Shown: positions 1-12,768, counted from the first letter of the stretch. The stretch is 32,263 bases of DNA from Haplosporangium gracile (GCA_015499985.1 JAAAUF010000464.1:1-32263); one strand, 5' to 3'. The notes: generated by a model from the sequence alone, not told the origin. Numbers and translations are program-made.

Positions 1-163
1 AAATGAGAACACGTACTTGAAATGTCAGCTGGGGCCTTTCCTCGACGTATATTTTGGCAAGCTGAAACATACAAAGAGTGATTGGTGAGCTATTCCTGCT
101 CCTCATAATAAGTGACATGCTGGCGTGCATCTTTACATTTAATTAACACATGCGTTTGTTTAA

Positions 164-695
164 AATAGGACTCTTGTGCAGGACGAAACCCGAAGCGCAG
201 AGCCAAACTTGCTTATCCCCGACTATGCAATCACAACACGAGTTGGAAAGCAGCAGGTTTCGGTCCTGTTGTTGGAGGGCAAGACCACCAAGAATACAGG
301 ATAGGGACAGATATGGGATGATCTCACGAAGCTTGGACAAGAAATGAAAGCAGTGTTGGACTCGATAGTGAAGCTGCAGCCAGAGGGTGACGTTGCCGTC
401 ATTGGCGTGCTCGTTCGAGGTATATTGTGCACTGTTTTCTGTTCACTTCAAGTCTAAAATCTTTATCATCTCCTAGTCATTAACAGAGGTTCCCAACTCC
501 TATGCGATATTCGATTTGATTTGAATTTATACAGGGAAATTAAATGGCTCGAATAATTTTTGGTCATTAACATTGTCGTGGTCTTGTCGACATCCGTTCT
601 TTCCTTTGTTTTAGAACCAGTCCTGAGCAGTCCAACCCTGCGCGGTTTTGGAACGTTTGATCCCCAAGGTCAAAGTCATTACCTTCTTTGAGTAA
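164..695 (+). pseudogene. Relic of a PD-(D/E)XK-like nuclease-domain protein
   Basis: One frame is open from 164 to 457 except for a single TAG at 302-304. It reads about 45 residues, the stop, then about 50 more. The first part has NLLIPDYAI and, about 15 residues later, VLLLEGKT; this PD..(x)..ExK spacing is the core of the PD-(D/E)XK nuclease fold. After the stop comes an amphipathic stretch (GQIWDDLTKLGQEMKAVLDS) and then DVAVIGVLVRG. A possible intron donor (GTATAT) lies at 421. Similar-looking coding text resumes at about 486-549 and 615-695 in shifting frames, ending TAA at about 693 within TAATAAAAC. There is no plausible start codon, so the 5' end is lost. Related domains occur in Crinkler-like and transposon-associated fungal proteins, but that link is from memory. 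The domain call is moderate; that the copy is broken is clear. Confidence 0.5.
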
Positions 696-945
696 TAAAA
701 CAAAAGGCGCAATCTGCAATGTATTCTCCGTCGAAGTGTGTAAGCGACGGTTCCTGAAAAAGTGATTAGATCTTTGATACATATGAACACATCGTTCCAA
801 GGAGAAAAGTACAGCCAGACGCTTTAAAGATATGGTACAGAAAGAGAAAAAGGCATTTCTACTATATGTTCTATTTGTAAGTTATCACAGCGTCAAGGAT
901 GTGAACCAACAAAGAGACACGAAATGCAAAATGGCCATGGCAACC

Positions 946-3900
946 CTACCGCCGTCTGAAGCTCGTCTCAGCAGTAGGCGAGAGCGGACCCTGAGCAGCC
1001 TGTGCACTCAAAAGTGCCTCCCTCAAAGCCTCTTTCTCCTCTGGTGTCAGACCCATGATCGAATCCAGGTCGGGTATCTTTGCCTTGGGCGCTTGTCGCC
1101 GGAAGGCAACCTCGAGCTGCATCTTTTCATTCTCGGTCAACGCTCCCGATTTAGCCAACTCAGCTTTGGATGGCATCATTGGCTTTGGAGCCTTCAAGGT
1201 CTCATTTCGGTTGATCTTGAGAGCCCGCTGGTGCAGAATGGCTTCCTCTTTGTCAAGGAAGGACTCTGAGGTGATCTTGAGGCCCATGAGTTTCATCAGT
1301 ACGGGAATTTTGATGCGGTAGTCCAGGTGGCCCTCGACATGGCTTGTCAGGTCCATGTTGGTCAGACCGGGGACGTTCTTGATGGGTCGCAGTCCGGCGA
1401 CGGTTCCCAGTCCTCCTGTGGTGGCACGGAACAGGAAACCAAGGACCCAGTCGTTACGGAGGTAACCATTCACGAAATTGCCGGCGACGGCGCTACGTGC
1501 CTGGCGCCATTGGCATTCGGAGGCTGTAATGGGCGCGCCAAAGAGATAAGCGTCCTCAACGATTCCGAAGGCGTCCAGGCGTCCTAATTCCAGTAAACAG
1601 TAAAAGATCACGCGGGCTCCCAGACTATATCCCACCTATTACATGATGTTTAACAATATACACATATAAATAAGTTAATAATTTGCTCCGCAAAAACAAC
1701 GGCATGGGTACACTTATACAACAAAGTAAGAAAGAAAGATGACTAACAAGGGTGACGGGTCGGAAGCCGAGATAGGACCGCATGAGAAGCGAATCCGCCA
1801 AGACAAGGCCTGCAAGCTTGGCGCGGTCCAATGCGATACTCCATGGGTTGTCGATCAAGTAGCCCAATCTTGTCAGCGCCATAGGCCATGCCAGAGCCGA
1901 TAGTAGTGCTTGGAGCAGCGTGTGCTTCAAGATCTCCTGTGCCGTCAATGTAATCACCTCGGTTGCCAACAGTCCCAGCGCATTACCCACTATTGTACCA
2001 GTGAAAGTTGAATCAAATATTAGTTGGTATTGGGCTTTCTGATACCCCCATAGCATGTTGTGATAATGACTTGCGACACTTACATTGCATGAGCATCTCT
2101 GGCTCCCAGAAAAGGGCAATGTGATCTCCATTAACTGGATCCAGTGTTGAGAAAGGGAGGGAGGCATCCTCGTCTCCAATGTCAAGCCAGCCCGAGATGG
2201 TCAAGATGACATTGACCCTCTTATGATCGTGAATGGTCAAGAACTCGAACGTGTCAATTCCTGCCGTCCTCCTGGCCATCTTCTTCATCGCCAATCCTGA
2301 TCCCGTCACAGCAGCTCCACTGGTAATCACCGCAATACCGCCACTGCCCGCCAAAAACGCCGAGGCCGCCGTCGCTGTTGCTCCAGTGATATGCGCTCCG
2401 GCCAAAGCGGCTCCTATACCGGCTCCAATGACGGGAGCAAACAGACCTGCTGAAAGTCCCAGGACCAGTCCTCCGCCGACAGTAGCCAGACCCATCATAA
2501 TCATCCTGCGTTTCCGTGACTCGTCGTTCCTGGATTTGGTGTCGGGTTTCAAGAGTCCGTCGCTGGTGGTCGCCTGCTGCTGCTGCAGTTGTTTCATGAT
2601 TCCCTTTTCAAAGAGCACAATCTCGCTCCAGTCCAGACCCAAGTGCTTTCCGACCGCCTTGAGGAGGACTCGTGCCCGGGAGTCGTAGACAGAGTCCGAG
2701 ATGGAGATCAGGAAGAGATCCGCGATCAGCGTCCACCGCAGGTCGACGGTGATAGCCTTTTGGCTGCTAGTTGATACCCGTTCTGTTGCCGTGGTAGTAA
2801 AAGGGGACTCGTCAACAAGCGTCGTTGACCGACTCAATGCCGTTGTTATAGGTTCCACTGTTGGGTTTTCTCCCGGGATTGTAGGTCCTGTCGACAACTT
2901 TTCCGGTAAGGCGGTGCAAAGAGAGGGTTCGCTCATTTGTGACGAAATGGATTCCCGGGGTACGCTTGCCACAGAAGAAGTTGACGTCGTCGATACACTG
3001 CTAGTGCTGCTAGTCTGTCGGACAATAGGCATCCCGTTCGTCGTTTCCTGTTGTGGTGGCTGTTGTGCCTGCTGGGCTTTATGGATGCTATTGAGACTTG
3101 AACTGGAACGGCTACGGGAGTGGAGGGAAGGTGTCGGGGTTGAAGACCGGCTGGTGGATAGGCCAGTCTGATCCACCTGCTGGGATGATACGACCCTTTG
3201 TGTTCCGTCGGCAACAAATGATTCCAGCAAGTCCTCCGGCTGAAGCATCATCAGAGGCAATTGCGCAATGGTCCGTTGAGCTATTTGTTCGAATGGAAAA
3301 AAGAAAACGCGGATATTGAGTGAGTGGTGTGAGAAAAGTGATGTGGAACGAAAGGCCATAGCCAATTGCGGGTAATTCGAAGAGATGGGAGGGAAAGGCG
3401 ATCGCTATGCGATTGAAGGGGTGATGCAAAATGGAACAAAGGGCTGTTGTCCAATCCACTGTGAGGAAGACAATTGGAAAAGCGGGCTCCCTTCCTCGTG
3501 GAGATAAAGATGGACAAAATGGACGAGTGGATACAAGGTTCATCCCGCACTTTCATTTCGGGATATTTGGAAATGAGCTCGCTGGTATATAAGACGAGAG
3601 CAAACTAACCAGCCCCATTCACATTCACGATGGATAGAGTGGGAAGAAAAGGGAGCGCAAAGGAGGAAGGAATAAAATGCTCAATAAAAAAAAAAAAAAA
3701 AAAAAAAAGAGAAAATGCAAATATGTGGGTAATAATGACCTGAATGGAAGGATCCAAAGATCCCATCCTTCTCGCACAAGAGGAAAAGGGAATGGATTGG
3801 CAAAAGACAAGGCGTTCTTTGAAAATATTACGTGCAATAATAATAAGACTATAAGAGACAAAAGCAAAAACTTACTGTTCGCATCGATGTCGAGATGTTT

Positions 3901-5480
3901 GTAGAGGCGGTTGATGAGCTTAGAGACAAAGCTCTCGAGGGACTGCTTGGCGTGGGCAGTCTCGGTCCCCTCGAGTGCCTGGAAAAGCGTGTTAGAGGTC
4001 ACCAGGCACAGTCCTACATAGGCAAATGCCTGGCCCTCCGTTAGGATGTCCTTTGATGCGCCAATTGTCTGGCTGTCTGACGAGGAGGATGACTCTGTAC
4101 TGATGATGGAAGAAGCAGAGGAGGAGGTGGCGGGTGAGGCAAGCATGTCGGCGCTCTCGTGTTTTGTTATTGTTGTTGCTATTGTGGACTCTGTTGACAG
4201 TGCTGTATCAGTTTGATTCGTCAGTTGTGTTGACCGCTCTTGTTGTAGTGCAGTGGTCGCATGGCCATCCTCCTCCAACTCATTATCCTCCAGGTAGACT
4301 TCGCTCTCGGCATGTTCCAGACGGTGACGAGAGTCCCGGTCATGATGGTGGCTATCATCATTGTCGTCGTTGGTGGTGATGAGGGCATCGGGGACCATCA
4401 TGGCGATACCGACGAGCTTCTCCATTGCGCTTTCAGCAACAGTCGCCAGCGAGTTGTTACCACTGCTCTTGTGAGGGAAGACTGTCGTCGATGTCGCTGC
4501 CTCTTCGTTTTCTTGGTCGTCGTCATCATCGTCGTCGTCTCCTGCGAGTTCGCTGTTTTGCGAGGCTTTGGAGTCTTGGCGGGGACTGTTGTCCATGTAA
4601 AACGTGTAGTCTTCATGCTTGTTGTCGGGTTTATTGATATCTGTCTGTGTGGGCGATGCAGTCGATGTTGGTGTTGGTGACGATGATGATAAAGAAGGTA
4701 TCTTGGCGGTAGCAACAGCAGCAGCCCTGGAGGTGTCGATAGGTGTCATATCGGAGGTATGTTCAGGCAATGATCCGCAGACTACAGGCGAGGAAGGCAC
4801 AGATGCGGTGGTCCCTGATGGTAATGATGATTCCTACTCATAATAACAATAGCACACAGTAAACAACCCACATGTAATAGCATGTAGAGGGCGATATCAT
4901 CATTAGTTTATATCGCAGCCGTTTCTTTTTTTTTATGTTGTTGCTGTTGTGGTTGCTATTGTATGTCCTCTCCTTAGTCTTTCATGTCTCCTGTGTCCTG
5001 TGTCATATGCGATATAAGTTTTTGTATTTTGTCGTTTGAATTGAGTTCTTCTCTATGGAGAGAAAAATTCAGGCTTCTGTTCCACTTTCCACAAAGTCCA
5101 GCACTCCCGTTCGCTCTATATACTATATACCACAACAACCAGGTCGGGGGCGCCTGTCTGGCCTTTGAATAATAATAATAAAATATATACTGCCAGTGGT
5201 TGGTTCTGAATAAAAATGGCGGGAAATAGAATCAGGCTGAGTGCGGAGGGAAATGAGTGTTGTTTTTGTTGTCTCTCTCCTGGGATGAGCTTGTTATTGA
5301 GATGATGATCAGTGCTGGCTGTTGAATGAGAAAGCAATGGTAGTTGTTGTTGGTCGGTCGGTGCTGTTTGTGATGAGAGGACAGGTGAAGGAAGAAGGAA
5401 GAAGTGGATGAAAAGGAGCGAGAAAGAGTCTGTACCTGGTGGTTGGTGATGCTATCAAGGAGTGTTGGAGAGGAAGGCAT
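946..5480 (-). CDS. TMCO4/DUF726 family membrane protein (Mil1-like putative lipase)
   Basis: Five exons on the minus strand: 5436-5480, 3876-4833, 2084-3280, 1748-1989 and 946-1635. Phases agree and give about 1043 residues. Residues 1-320 are Ser/Thr/Asp-rich and look disordered, ending in a conserved segment (EGQAFAYVGLCLVTSNTLFQ). A second Ser/Gln-rich linker precedes the DUF726 domain, about 515-900. The domain holds a Gly/Ala-rich hydrophobic stretch at about 594-666 (several membrane segments) and V-G-Y-S-L-G at 815-820, a GxSxG nucleophile elbow with Ser818. The family includes human TMCO4 and yeast Mil1 (YFL034W), a putative lipase that interacts with an AP-1 mu chain at the trans-Golgi; lipase activity is unproven here. 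The 45-nt first exon is the least certain part. It joins in phase across a 602-nt intron, replaces a region with no ATG, and sits below a long C/T-rich leader. Otherwise the start is the ATG at 4749. No canonical AATAAA was found downstream. Confidence 0.88.
3686..3708. repeat. 23-nt poly(A) run in an intron
   Basis: An uninterrupted run of 23 A on the plus strand, hence poly(T) in the sense of the TMCO4-like gene. It lies inside the 595-nt intron 3281-3875. Its length is likely to vary between strains and is prone to sequencing error. Confidence 0.9.
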
Positions 5481-7122
5481 GTGGGCGGTGGGTATATATG
5501 GGAAAGTGGTAGACAACAGGTAAGAGTGAGGGTGAGAGAGAAGGGGAAGAAGGAGAGAGGGAAGGTGAGGGTGAAGGTGAAGGTGAAGGAGTGAAGAGAG
5601 CGAGAGGCAGAAGAAAAATGAAGAAGGATAAGGAAAGGGAGGATATGAAGAAGGAAAGGGAGGACAAAGGCAAGAGGAGCACAAAAAAGAAAAGAAAGAA
5701 AGAAAGAAAGCAAAGGTAACAGTGTTAAATGAATGTTGTATGCCAATTGATTGATTGATTGATTGATTGATGGAGTGCCAATTTGTTAAAAAAAAAAAAA
5801 AAGGGCAGGATTTGTATCACTCTCAGATCTACCTGGTACCTGAAAATATGACCGTTTCGATCACACTATCCTACTCCTGTAAACAATCTTCAACATACAG
5901 TGATTAGTTGTCATTCCTTCACTTCTTAGGGAAAAAAAAAATAATGTAAAGGACTTACATCGTTTTTACCGAGGAGGAACAGAGAAAAACAATTACCGCG
6001 GCGCGCGTCAAAAGAGAATAAAAAAGAAGTGACAGACAAGTCACCACCCTTCACTCCCTCCTCTACGCATATCGATAACCCCATCGGATTTTTACACTTG
6101 CTGGATAAATGTTAGTATTTTTAATTCAACAATTCTGCAGACAAGCAGCACGCACTCAGGCAGGGCGATCCTTCGCTAAAAATACCTCGCTTAGAAAAAA
6201 AGAAAAAAAAAGACAATGAACACAAGGGACCAACCCGGAGAATGAACCCTGGTCCGTTCACTCACTTACTTGCTGCATAACAAAGATCAAGTGTTCTTTT
6301 TCTCACCCCAAACAAATACACCATCATCATCATCGTCAAAGACCAACAAGCACCCTTTTCACGCTGCGAAGAGGAGAGCAACACGCCACCCCACGTTTCT
6401 GCATTCTGTGCTCAGAATCAACTAAACATTACATTTCTCTCTCTCTGCACCCTCTCGTCATCGATCCTCACGGTCCGTTCTCCTTCAATTGGCATGCGCC
6501 CAATCCGCCCTCTTGATACTCTGCCCTGGCCCTGCCCAATCTCCTCTTTGTCTTCTTACCAAGTTTTTCAGCCCTTATTTGCCCAGCCATTTCCATATCA
6601 ACCCATCAAAAGCGAAAAGAGTCCAGACCTATCTATCAATTGGGCCTTCATGTTGGAGATCGGGCGTGTATGCCATCACCCCTACCCCTCGGTCCTCCTA
6701 TGTGAGGTACGTGCCTTTGCCTACGTTCTCCTATGCATTTGCTCCGCTGACCCATCGGCCCCATTAGTCCCATTAGTCCCGTTGACAGCTGCAACTTCAA
6801 GGCGACTGCAGTAGAGTGAAAGAACAGGAGGACAATGATAGAAATAAACATTCTCAACGATTTAGAACGAACAAAAAAAAAAAATTGAACAAGTGCTTTT
6901 TTTTCTGGCTCCATTTGGTCCGGTCGTTTAGCTCATTCCAACCAGACAGTCACCTTCTTCATAAGAAGAAAAGAAAAAAAGATCCGACAAGTATGTACAA
7001 ACCCTTCCCTTCCTCTCTTGATCATTTTCATCAGCACACTCCTCCTCCCCCTCATACTCTCATTGCCCTCTTCCTCCCTCTCTCTTTTTCATCTGACACT
7101 TCAATACACCCTCACCCCGTGA
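5481..7122. promoter_or_regulatory. Divergent intergenic region between the TMCO4-like and DExH helicase genes
   Basis: No convincing gene was found here. On the left (about 5481-5715) the plus strand is almost all purine, so the TMCO4-like gene has a long C/T-rich leader, including GGTGAA-type hexamer repeats near 5563-5590 and GAAA repeats near 5690-5710. A TTGA microsatellite follows. The middle has several A-runs and no clear element. On the right, C/T-rich stretches (about 6300-6480 and 7000-7110) lead to the helicase start. Short open frames at 6489-6814 start with ATG but have low-complexity, Pro-rich content. They could be upstream ORFs in a leader and are not called as genes. Two adjacent copies of CCCATTAGT lie at 6760-6777. 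Confidence 0.6.
5747..5770. repeat. TTGA tetranucleotide microsatellite
   Basis: Six perfect copies of TTGA in the divergent intergenic region, just beyond the C/T-rich leader of the TMCO4-like gene. Confidence 0.9.
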
Positions 7123-10100
7123 ATGTCAAAAAACAACTCCAAAAAGAGTATGCAGACACCTAACAACAGTTCAAAGAACAAGATGATCAATGACAGCATA
7201 ATCTTCGTTCAATGGCTCATGGCAAAGACACTAACAGAATTCTTGTTGTTAATCAATGTTCATATAGGCAAGCCGGCGTCACAGACAGAGAGCTCGCCGG
7301 CCAAAGTAGGCGCCGGCAAAGGCGCGTCAGGAAAGGGCGGTAAGGGCGCTCCTCAGGAAGCCCCCCCAACACCGGAGCCAGCACGCGCAATCTTCCCTGG
7401 CTGGACCGGAAAGACGCCCTCGTCCCTCCTACATGAGCACTGTCAAAAACACGACTGGGAGAAGCCCACCTTCGACGTCGTAAGTCAGCTAAGCTATTGA
7501 TTGAGTTTTTTTTGAAGATATTACAATAAGGAGCAAAGTGATCGTCTCTTGTCACAATACAAATTAAGCTAATACTTTATTTCTCAACTAATAGAAACGG
7601 ACACCACGGGGGTTTGTGTGCACGATTGTACTTGGCAAGCGGAACAAAAAAACAGGACAGATCGAAACAGCATCTTTCGCACCCAAGGATATCTTCAAAC
7701 CAACAGCTGTCGAGGCACGGCATTATGGAGCAACCTACGCCCTCCACAGAGTCAATAGCCACAAAAACATGATGATGGTCCTCCCGCCAGGCCCTCGCGA
7801 TCTGTGGTCACAACTTGACGACGAAAAGAACAAGGCTGGTCCTAGCGAACAACACCTTTACCTTCCCGACCCATTCATCAGCCAAGCTGTCAAATTGCAG
7901 CTCCAGCAGCAGAGTCACCAACAGGCGCTACAGCAGCAGGCCAAGGCCAGGGCAGCGAGTAACGCGAAGAAGGATGACGATGACATCCCGACTCACCATG
8001 GTCCCAGCGAGTACGCCAGTCGATCCGCACTTGGAGGAGGGTCAGGAGGCAAGGATGACCCCAGCCAAAAGAAGAACTGGAACAAGCTGCCTATGGTTCA
8101 CATGAACCAGGAGATGCGCGCTGAAGTCGAGGATGTTGTCAAGAAGCAAATGGCCGGAGAGCTCTACCAAACTGTAAGTTTTCTTTCCTTTCTTTAGCTG
8201 TATATAATGCGTCCTTGTGTTACAGTGTAGATGCGGGCTAAATTGTTGTTTTCTTTTCTTCCTTTGCTGCTATTATCGTGTCGTTGTGAAGAACGGCGGA
8301 AGCGGATATATTGTTGACTTTTTATTTTTATTTTTTTTATCCGATATAGTACATCGAGGAGTACGGATCACAAGGAGAGCCAATGTACAACACTACTCTT
8401 TCCAAAGCGCTCACGCGTATGGGATTCCGGGATCGCCATGTTGCCGAGGCTCTTCAATACTGCAACGACCAACCGTCTGCCCTCGATTGGCTCTGTAAGT
8501 TTATATCTCATGCTGCACACGACATCATTGCCTTCGAAGAATCCATCATCAAAGAAGTCCGCATTAACAACAGTATGCACATTGATGGAACAATAAATAG
8601 GTCTTCACGTTCCAGAGGACGATCTGCCTGCCAGTTTCCTTCAGTCAAACTACAACCCCACCATCACCACCATTAGCCACACGTCTGCCTCGCTGGGTCG
8701 CGAGTATGCCATCAAGCGACTTTCAGCCATTGGATTCACCTCTACAACATGCGGACAGATCTACGACATGGTCGGAGGAGATGAGGACAGGGCCATGGAA
8801 GAGCTTTTCAAGCGACTTGCATTCCCTAAAGGACAGATCCCAGACGACATGGTGCAGGATATCCCCATGGAACCAGAGTCGCCTGAACAGCTAAAGGAGC
8901 TCCGAGACGATGAGATGTTGGCGCTGGAGAGTATCTACGACGATCGGTTCCAGCGCGACGATGAAGGGTGCGCCAAGATTAAACTAGAGACGACCCTTCA
9001 CAACACAAAGAATGCCCCTAAAATTGACCTCGAGATCCGGATACCCTCGACTTCGACCTATCCCTTCAACCAGCCACCATTGTTCATCATCCACGAGCCC
9101 GATCTGCCCTCATACCTCCGTCTCAGTATTATCCAAAAGACCATGCAGTTTGCGTACAAGACCATGGTCTTGGCGATGGGTGGCCCTATCGTGTACGATG
9201 TCGTTGAGTGGATCCAGGAGAACCTGCGGGATGTCTTGGACAACCCTCCCAGTCTGGTTCAGCTGACCGAAGGTTTGATTACAGTCGACCTTTCACAGGA
9301 GGAGGAAAGTCAGGAGTCCCTGGTGTTGCAGGCAGAGGATGACGACTCCCTTTTGGCCAAGGCTGTTGACTCCAAACTGAGCCTTAACGGTGCTTCTGGC
9401 ACCAAGGGCGGCAAGAAGCGGGGTATCCGTCCCCTCAATATCAAGCCTAACAGCCTTGCTTCGATTGCCATGCTCAAGGACTACGAAAAGTTGCACGCCA
9501 GCGACATCTCTTTCCAGGCACTGCAGATGGCTCGTGCCAAGCTTCCTGCGTGGGGATTCAAGGAACAGTTGGTCAAGGCGGTCAAGGACAACTCTGTTGT
9601 GATTGTGTGCGGAGAGACTGGTTGCGGAAAGACAACTCAGGTGCCTCAGTTCATCCTCGACAGTTGGATTCAGGAAGTAATTGGAGAACAAGCCAACATT
9701 GTGTGCACACAGCCTCGTCGTATTGCCGCCATCGGTGTCGCTGAGCGTGTCGCTGTTGAGCGGTCGACAGACATTGGACAGCAGGTCGGATATGCCATCC
9801 GTGGAGAGAACAAGTCGAGCAGGAACACCAAACTACTGTTCTGTACCACCGGTATTCTCTTGCGCCGCTTGCATTCGGATCCTACGCTCCAGAATGTCAC
9901 CCACGTCATGGTGGATGAGGTGCACGAACGCTCCGTCGACTCGGACTTTTTGCTCATCATCCTCCGTGAGCTTGTCCGCAAGCGCAAGGACCTCAAGCTG
10001 ATTCTTATGTCCGCCACCATCAACAGCGAGTTTTTCTCTGCCTATTTTGACGGCTGCCCGGTCTATGAGATCCCAGGATTCACCCACCCGGTCGAGGAAC

Positions 10101-12141
10101 TCTACATGGAGCAGATCGTTGCCCGCACTGGTCACAAGCCCGACTTTAAGGGCACGAATGTGAAGCGCACCAAGATGACCGAGGCCATGGAGGAAGAGTG
10201 GGAGAGGACCAAGGCCGAATACGAGAACGAGGGATTGGACGAGGAAACCATTTCCAAGGTCAAGACCATGGAGCTGTACGCCGAGCGCATCGACTATGAC
10301 CTCATTGTTGCTAGTGTTGGCGATATCTTGAGGCGCAAGGAACCCGCCGGAAGCGTCGATGGAGCTATTCTCATATTCTTGCCAGGTATACCCCGCTTTT
10401 TTTTTTTTTTTAATTTTGCAACAAGGTGGAATTCGTGACATCGTATTTTATCCTAATTTTCTCCTTCGCGTCTCAAAACTAGGTGTCATGGAGATTAAAA
10501 AGGCGATCGATGCGTTGACCGTGTTTTCAAGATCGGTCCCACAGACATTGGACATTATGCCTCTTCACGCCGCCTTGACGCCCAAGGAGCAGAACAGCAT
10601 CTTTGCCCCTGTCCGCAAGGGTGTTCGCAAGATTGTGGTTGCGACCAACGTTGCTGAGACAAGTATTACCATGTAAGTTCACCTTAATATTAACCCCCGC
10701 ATAATTTCCAAGACTCATTGGCACGGGGCAAATTGACGTTCGTTTTACTTACATAAAATGACTTTTTCTAAATGAACTAATACTCGATAGTGACGGAGTG
10801 GTGTATGTGATTGACTCGGGACGTGTCAAGGAGACCAGGATGGAGAATAACATGACAAAGCTAGTGGAGACCTGGACGTCGTTCGCGTCGACCCGCCAGC
10901 GTAAGGGTCGCGCTGGTCGTACCCGTCCCGGTATTGTCTACAAGCTCTTCTCGAGGAAGCAATCGCTCAAGTTGGCGCACCAGCAGGACCCTGAAATCTT
11001 GCGTATCCCTCTAGAGCAGCTATGTCTGTCTGTCAAGGCTATGGGAGAAAAGAACGTAGAAACTTTCCTCGGCAAGGCCCTTACGCCTCCTTCATTGGAA
11101 GCTATCCAAACCGCACTCAAGACCCTGAAGGATCTCAATGCCCTGGATGGGACATCGGGTGAGCTGACCCCACTCGGAAAGCACATGGCGGATATCCCTG
11201 CGGATCTGCGTGTTGCCAAGATGTTGATATTCGGAGCCGTATTCAGATGCCTGGAGCCCATCTTGGTGGTGGCATCATGTATGAGTGTCAAGAGTCCCTT
11301 TGTGTCGCCCATGGAGAAACGAGATGAAGCGCAGAGCAAGAAGGAGCAGTTTGCGACTGCCAAATCTGACCTATTGACTGCGTGGAAGGCCTACGACAGC
11401 TGGGAAAAACTCCGAGACAATGGCGCAGGACGATCGGAGCTCAAGTCGTACTGTGAGGAGAACTTTCTGTCGACCAACACGCTCTTTGAGATACAGAACC
11501 TCAAGTCTCAGTATCTTGAAGTCTTGGACTCGATCGGGTTCACTTCCAAGGACGATGACAAGAGCAAGAGCCGTCGCCGGTCGGAAAGATGTTCAGCGGA
11601 GGCCGACAATGTGCATTCGGACAATATGGCGTTGGTCAAAGCCATTATCTTGTCTGGATTATACCCGAATGTGATCAAGGTCAAGATGCCTGACGCCAAG
11701 TTTGACAAGATGATCGCCGGTGCGGTCGAGCGTGAGACGGTGACCAAGGAGATCCGCATGTTTACCAAGGACGACGGTCGAGTTTTCTTGCACCCGTCCT
11801 CGATCTTGTTCCAGGCCAACCAGTACCAGGTTCCCTTTTTGGCGTACTTTTCCAAGCTAGAGACGAGTAAGATCTTTGTGCATGATGCGACCATGGTGCC
11901 GATGTATGGACTGTTACTATTTGGAGGACAGGTACAGGTTGATCACCTAGGTCGCGGACTGGAGATTGGAGATGGGTTTATCAAGCTGAGGGCGTTTGCG
12001 AGAATTGGAGTGCTGGTCAACCAGTTGAAGAAGTTGCTGGATGCTCTTCTTCAGGCCAAGATTGCCAACCCCGACCTGAGTGTTTCCGAGAATCCTGTTG
12101 TCGAGACCATGATCAAGCTTGTCACCACCGACGGCATCTAG
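7123..12141 (+). CDS. DExH-box RNA helicase, DHX57/DHX29/ucp12 type
   Basis: Seven exons: 7123-7147, 7268-7479, 7595-8173, 8350-8494, 8601-10385, 10483-10672 and 10791-12141. All phases agree and give about 1428 residues. In order: a short Lys/Gly/Ala-rich N-terminus; a dsRBM-like segment (about 58-130, SSLLHEHCQKHDWEKPTF); a UBA domain (about 286-325, ending LDWLCLHVPEDD across an exon junction); an RWD domain (about 418-531); then the helicase core. Walker A is GETGCGKTT (658-666), motif II DEVH (759-762), motif III SAT (791-793), motif V ATNVAETSITI and motif VI QRKGRAGR (1015-1022). The HA2 and OB-fold regions follow. The family unwinds or remodels RNA using ATP; DHX29 acts in translation initiation, and S. 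pombe ucp12 and yeast YLR419W are close relatives. The start is an ATG in good context whose 25-nt exon joins in phase to KPASQTES. All key residues are present and the gene looks functional. Confidence 0.95.
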
Positions 12142-12612
12142 TTGTTTTTGGTTTTTTTTTTGTTGATATTTGTTCTCTTAAGGAACGCCATAGACCTGTA
12201 GTTTAATCATCGAACAGATCACATTCATTCACATTGTGCTTGCTGTTAAATAAAATATTACTGAGAGGAAGAGCAGCACGCTGCTCACTGATTGGGTGCT
12301 ACCTTCTTCGTTTCATAACACGGCGTGTTCTTTCTTTGAGTTTGAGTTTGTCTTCTTTCTTCGGCCTTCTGCCTTCTTCACCTTCCTCGCTCTTCCTTTT
12401 TCTTATCGTCCTTCAACCGCCTCCTTCTCTCTTCCTTTCCTTATCTTCCTTTCCTTGTACCCCCCCTTCTATCTTCCTTTCCTTGTCCCCTTTACCATCC
12501 TCCTCCCAGCCGCCTTTTAAATAGCATCAGCGCAAGCACCGCCATCCCAAAACCTCCTCGTCGTCCCTTCTATCTAATCCTCACTCACCCCATTCTACAT
12601 CACTACAACAAA
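12142..12612 (+). promoter_or_regulatory. Helicase 3' region and pyrimidine-rich promoter of F-box pseudogene A
   Basis: The first part is the helicase 3' UTR. From about 12325 to 12515 the plus strand is almost pure C/T. It contains a perfect 16-nt direct repeat, ATCTTCCTTTCCTTGT, at 12443-12458 and 12471-12486. A TATA-like TTTTAAATA lies at 12515-12523, about 90 nt before the old ATG of pseudogene A. The regulatory layout therefore seems preserved although the gene is broken. Confidence 0.5.
12249..12254 (+). terminator. AATAAA polyadenylation signal of the helicase gene
   Basis: A canonical AATAAA about 108 nt after the helicase stop codon. Confidence 0.6.
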
Positions 12613-12768
12613 ATGTCAATAGCGCCATTGAGCCAGGGCCGGGTCCTAGGCTTGCCAGAGCTCCTCTTTTCGATCACAGCTCGCCTCACACCGCCAGAGC
12701 TATTCATCTGTGTCCAAGTCTCGCACTTTTGACACGAAGCCTTCGCCTCGTCGCTCTGACACACCATC

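Noticed and set aside
4134..4843. Several plus-strand frames opposite the TMCO4-like exon 2
   Set aside because: Shadows of Asp/Ser/Thr repeats on the real coding strand.
5232..5746. Three minus-strand frames of up to 150 codons
   Set aside because: Pure Ser/Pro/Leu/Phe low complexity caused by the C/T-rich leader; only 5436-5480 is kept, as exon 1 of the TMCO4-like gene.
6489..6814. Two overlapping ATG-started frames upstream of the helicase
   Set aside because: Pro/Ser-rich composition from C/T-rich DNA, no domain, and the helicase start at 7123 joins in phase to conserved sequence. At most upstream ORFs.
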